Of a stretch of 7,037 nt of DNA, positions 6,131-7,037 are shown one piece after another. The position numbers and the translations under genes are program-made. The notes beneath the pieces were generated by a model. The model was not told where the DNA came from and ran no database searches. It saw only the letters and a program-made list of their open reading frames with translations. Each line of letters begins with the position of its first letter. Position 1 is the stretch's first letter. Source of the stretch: Gemmatimonadaceae bacterium (GTDB taxonomy: Bacteria; Gemmatimonadota; Gemmatimonadetes; Gemmatimonadales; Gemmatimonadaceae); the NCBI GenBank assembly GCA_025356185.1, contig JANXUN010000650.1:1-7037 (forward strand). The letters are read 5' to 3'.

Positions 6131-6628
6131 ATGCCCATCGCGTTGTATCGAATCGATGATCGTCTGATTCATGGTCAAGTGGTTGTCGGATGGGGACAAC
6201 CGCTTGAACTCCGCTATATCGTGCTCGTCGACGATGATGTCGCACTGAGTGAATGGGAGCAGGAGCTGTATCGTATGGGTGTGCCGCCAGAAATGCAGGT
6301 ACACTTTTTATCAGTAGACGATGCGGCAGTGCGCATGCCGCAGCTGCAAGCCGAACATGGCACGGGCATTTTGTTGGTCGCGGACATCCCGACGATGCAC
6401 CGACTCGTCGCGCAATGCGCGTCGGCGATTCGCGCGGTGAACGTGGGTGGTGTGCATCACTCGCCGGGGCGCACGCCCCGGTTACGCTATGTGTTTTTGT
6501 CAACACACGAAGAGCACGAGCTGCGCGAGCTGTCTCATATGGGCGTCGACGTCACGGCGCAAGATGTTCCGTCGACGCGCCCGGTTCCATTGGACGAGCT
6601 ATTGCAGTCGACACTCGAGTCGTCGTGA
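6131..6628 (+). CDS. PTS EIIB component, mannose/fructose/sorbose family
   Basis: A 165-residue cytosolic phosphotransfer protein that would take phosphate from EIIA and pass it to the sugar during transport through EIIC/EIID. The N-terminus MPIALYRIDDRLIHGQVVVGW carries the family signature RIDDRLIHGQV (7-17), with active-site H14. The later segments VLVDD (31-35), VNVGGVHHSPGRTPRLRYVFLS (103-124) and MGVDVTAQDVP (137-147) match the conserved NVGG loop and the closing strand of the fold. In E. coli this domain is fused to EIIA in ManX; here it is a separate gene, 42 bases after EIIA and in the same frame. No good Shine-Dalgarno precedes the ATG, and no alternative in-frame start codon exists between 6089 and 6131. 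Codons 111-117 contain a GC-rich inverted repeat. The TGA overlaps the EIIC start by four bases. Confidence 0.93.
   Translation: MPIALYRIDDRLIHGQVVVGWGQPLELRYIVLVDDDVALSEWEQELYRMGVPPEMQVHFLSVDDAAVRMPQLQAEHGTGILLVADIPTMHRLVAQCASAIRAVNVGGVHHSPGRTPRLRYVFLSTHEEHELRELSHMGVDVTAQDVPSTRPVPLDELLQSTLESS
6464..6481 (+). repeat. 7-bp GC-only inverted repeat with tetraloop in EIIB gene
   Basis: CCGGGGC (6464-6470) and GCCCCGG (6475-6481) are exact reverse complements separated by GCAC. The hairpin would be compact and stable in RNA. It is not followed by a T run (the next bases are TTACGC), so it is not a convincing terminator. It lies in the codons for the variable SPGRTPR segment after the NVGG loop of EIIB. 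Confidence 0.45.
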
Positions 6629-7037
6629 CGGAACTGATTTCTTCGGGCACGCAGACGATGCTTGACGCGTGGCTCGTCGTCGGACTGCTCGCTGCATTGC
6701 TGGGACTCGATGTGGTGAGTTTCCCGCAGGCCATGTTCTCGAGACCCATCGTCGCGTCAACGCTGGCGGGCGCATTCTTTGGTGCGCCGATGGCCGGCCT
6801 TGTTACCGGTGCCGCACTGGAATGCCTCGCACTTGAATCGCTGCCCGTTGGCGCTTCCCGCTATCCGGAGTGGGGCAGCGCGTCGGTGGTCGCTGGCGCG
6901 GTTGCGTCGCATGCGGTGCAGGGAAACAGCATGCCGCATCCTGGTGCGTTTGCCGTGGCCGTCGCAGTCGGAATCGCGACGTCGTGGATCGGCGGGATCA
7001 CCATGGTGAAGCATCGACAACTCATCGCGGCATTTGC
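6625..7037 (+). CDS. PTS EIIC membrane component, mannose family (3' end outside window)
   Basis: The first 137 codons of an integral membrane permease subunit, cut by the window end. Mannose-family EIIC forms the sugar channel together with EIID. The start is the GTG at 6625, overlapping the EIIB stop as GTGA. Visible features are a hydrophobic segment AWLVVGLLAALLGLDVVSF (15-33), the family motif QAMFSRPIVASTLAGAFFG (35-53), a second hydrophobic stretch APMAGLVTGAALECLAL (54-70), ESLPVGASRYPEWG (71-84), which fits the conserved E(x)LPxGA region, and two more hydrophobic segments (about 86-97 and 107-126). The frame stays open to base 7037. The usual IID gene would follow. Substrate is unknown, and whether the complete system transports sugar or serves only regulation cannot be judged here. 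Confidence 0.88.
   Translation, partial: MTELISSGTQTMLDAWLVVGLLAALLGLDVVSFPQAMFSRPIVASTLAGAFFGAPMAGLVTGAALECLALESLPVGASRYPEWGSASVVAGAVASHAVQGNSMPHPGAFAVAVAVGIATSWIGGITMVKHRQLIAAF

Overview
The window is a single, tightly packed plus-strand operon of ten genes, both outer ones cut by the window edges. Every gene reads left to right. The largest gap is 42 bases, and most stop codons touch or overlap the next start (ATGA, GTGA, TAGTG or TGATG junctions). No RNA gene, insertion sequence, CRISPR array, promoter or terminator was found, and no stretch over 300 bases lacks a gene.

Left part (1-2844): riboflavin biosynthesis in the order ribD (3' end only), ribE, ribBA, ribH. Together these cover the steps from GTP and ribulose 5-phosphate to riboflavin, apart from the missing ribD deaminase half and the dephosphorylation step. 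Middle (2844-4725): nusB (transcription antitermination), a GT4-type glycosyltransferase of unknown target, and a short ribosome hibernation factor (hpf). Right (4722-7037): hprK (HPr kinase/phosphorylase) followed by three components of a mannose-family phosphotransferase system, EIIA, EIIB and the start of EIIC. The IID subunit, HPr and enzyme I would be expected further right, but this cannot be seen here.

The host looks like a GC-rich (about 60%) Gram-negative-type bacterium. The rib-nusB block joined to hpf-hprK and mannose-type PTS genes, with arginine- and alanine-rich proteins, suggests a Gemmatimonadota member. That assignment is inference from gene order and protein style, not from a search.

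Nothing here is clearly a new system. The points most worth a second look are: the EIIA/EIIB junction, where the two genes share a frame interrupted only by one TGA and are bridged by a 13-codon mini-ORF; a perfect 11-bp inverted repeat inside the start of hprK; an altered active-site loop in EIIA; and the linking of vitamin synthesis, ribosome hibernation and PTS control on what looks like one transcript.
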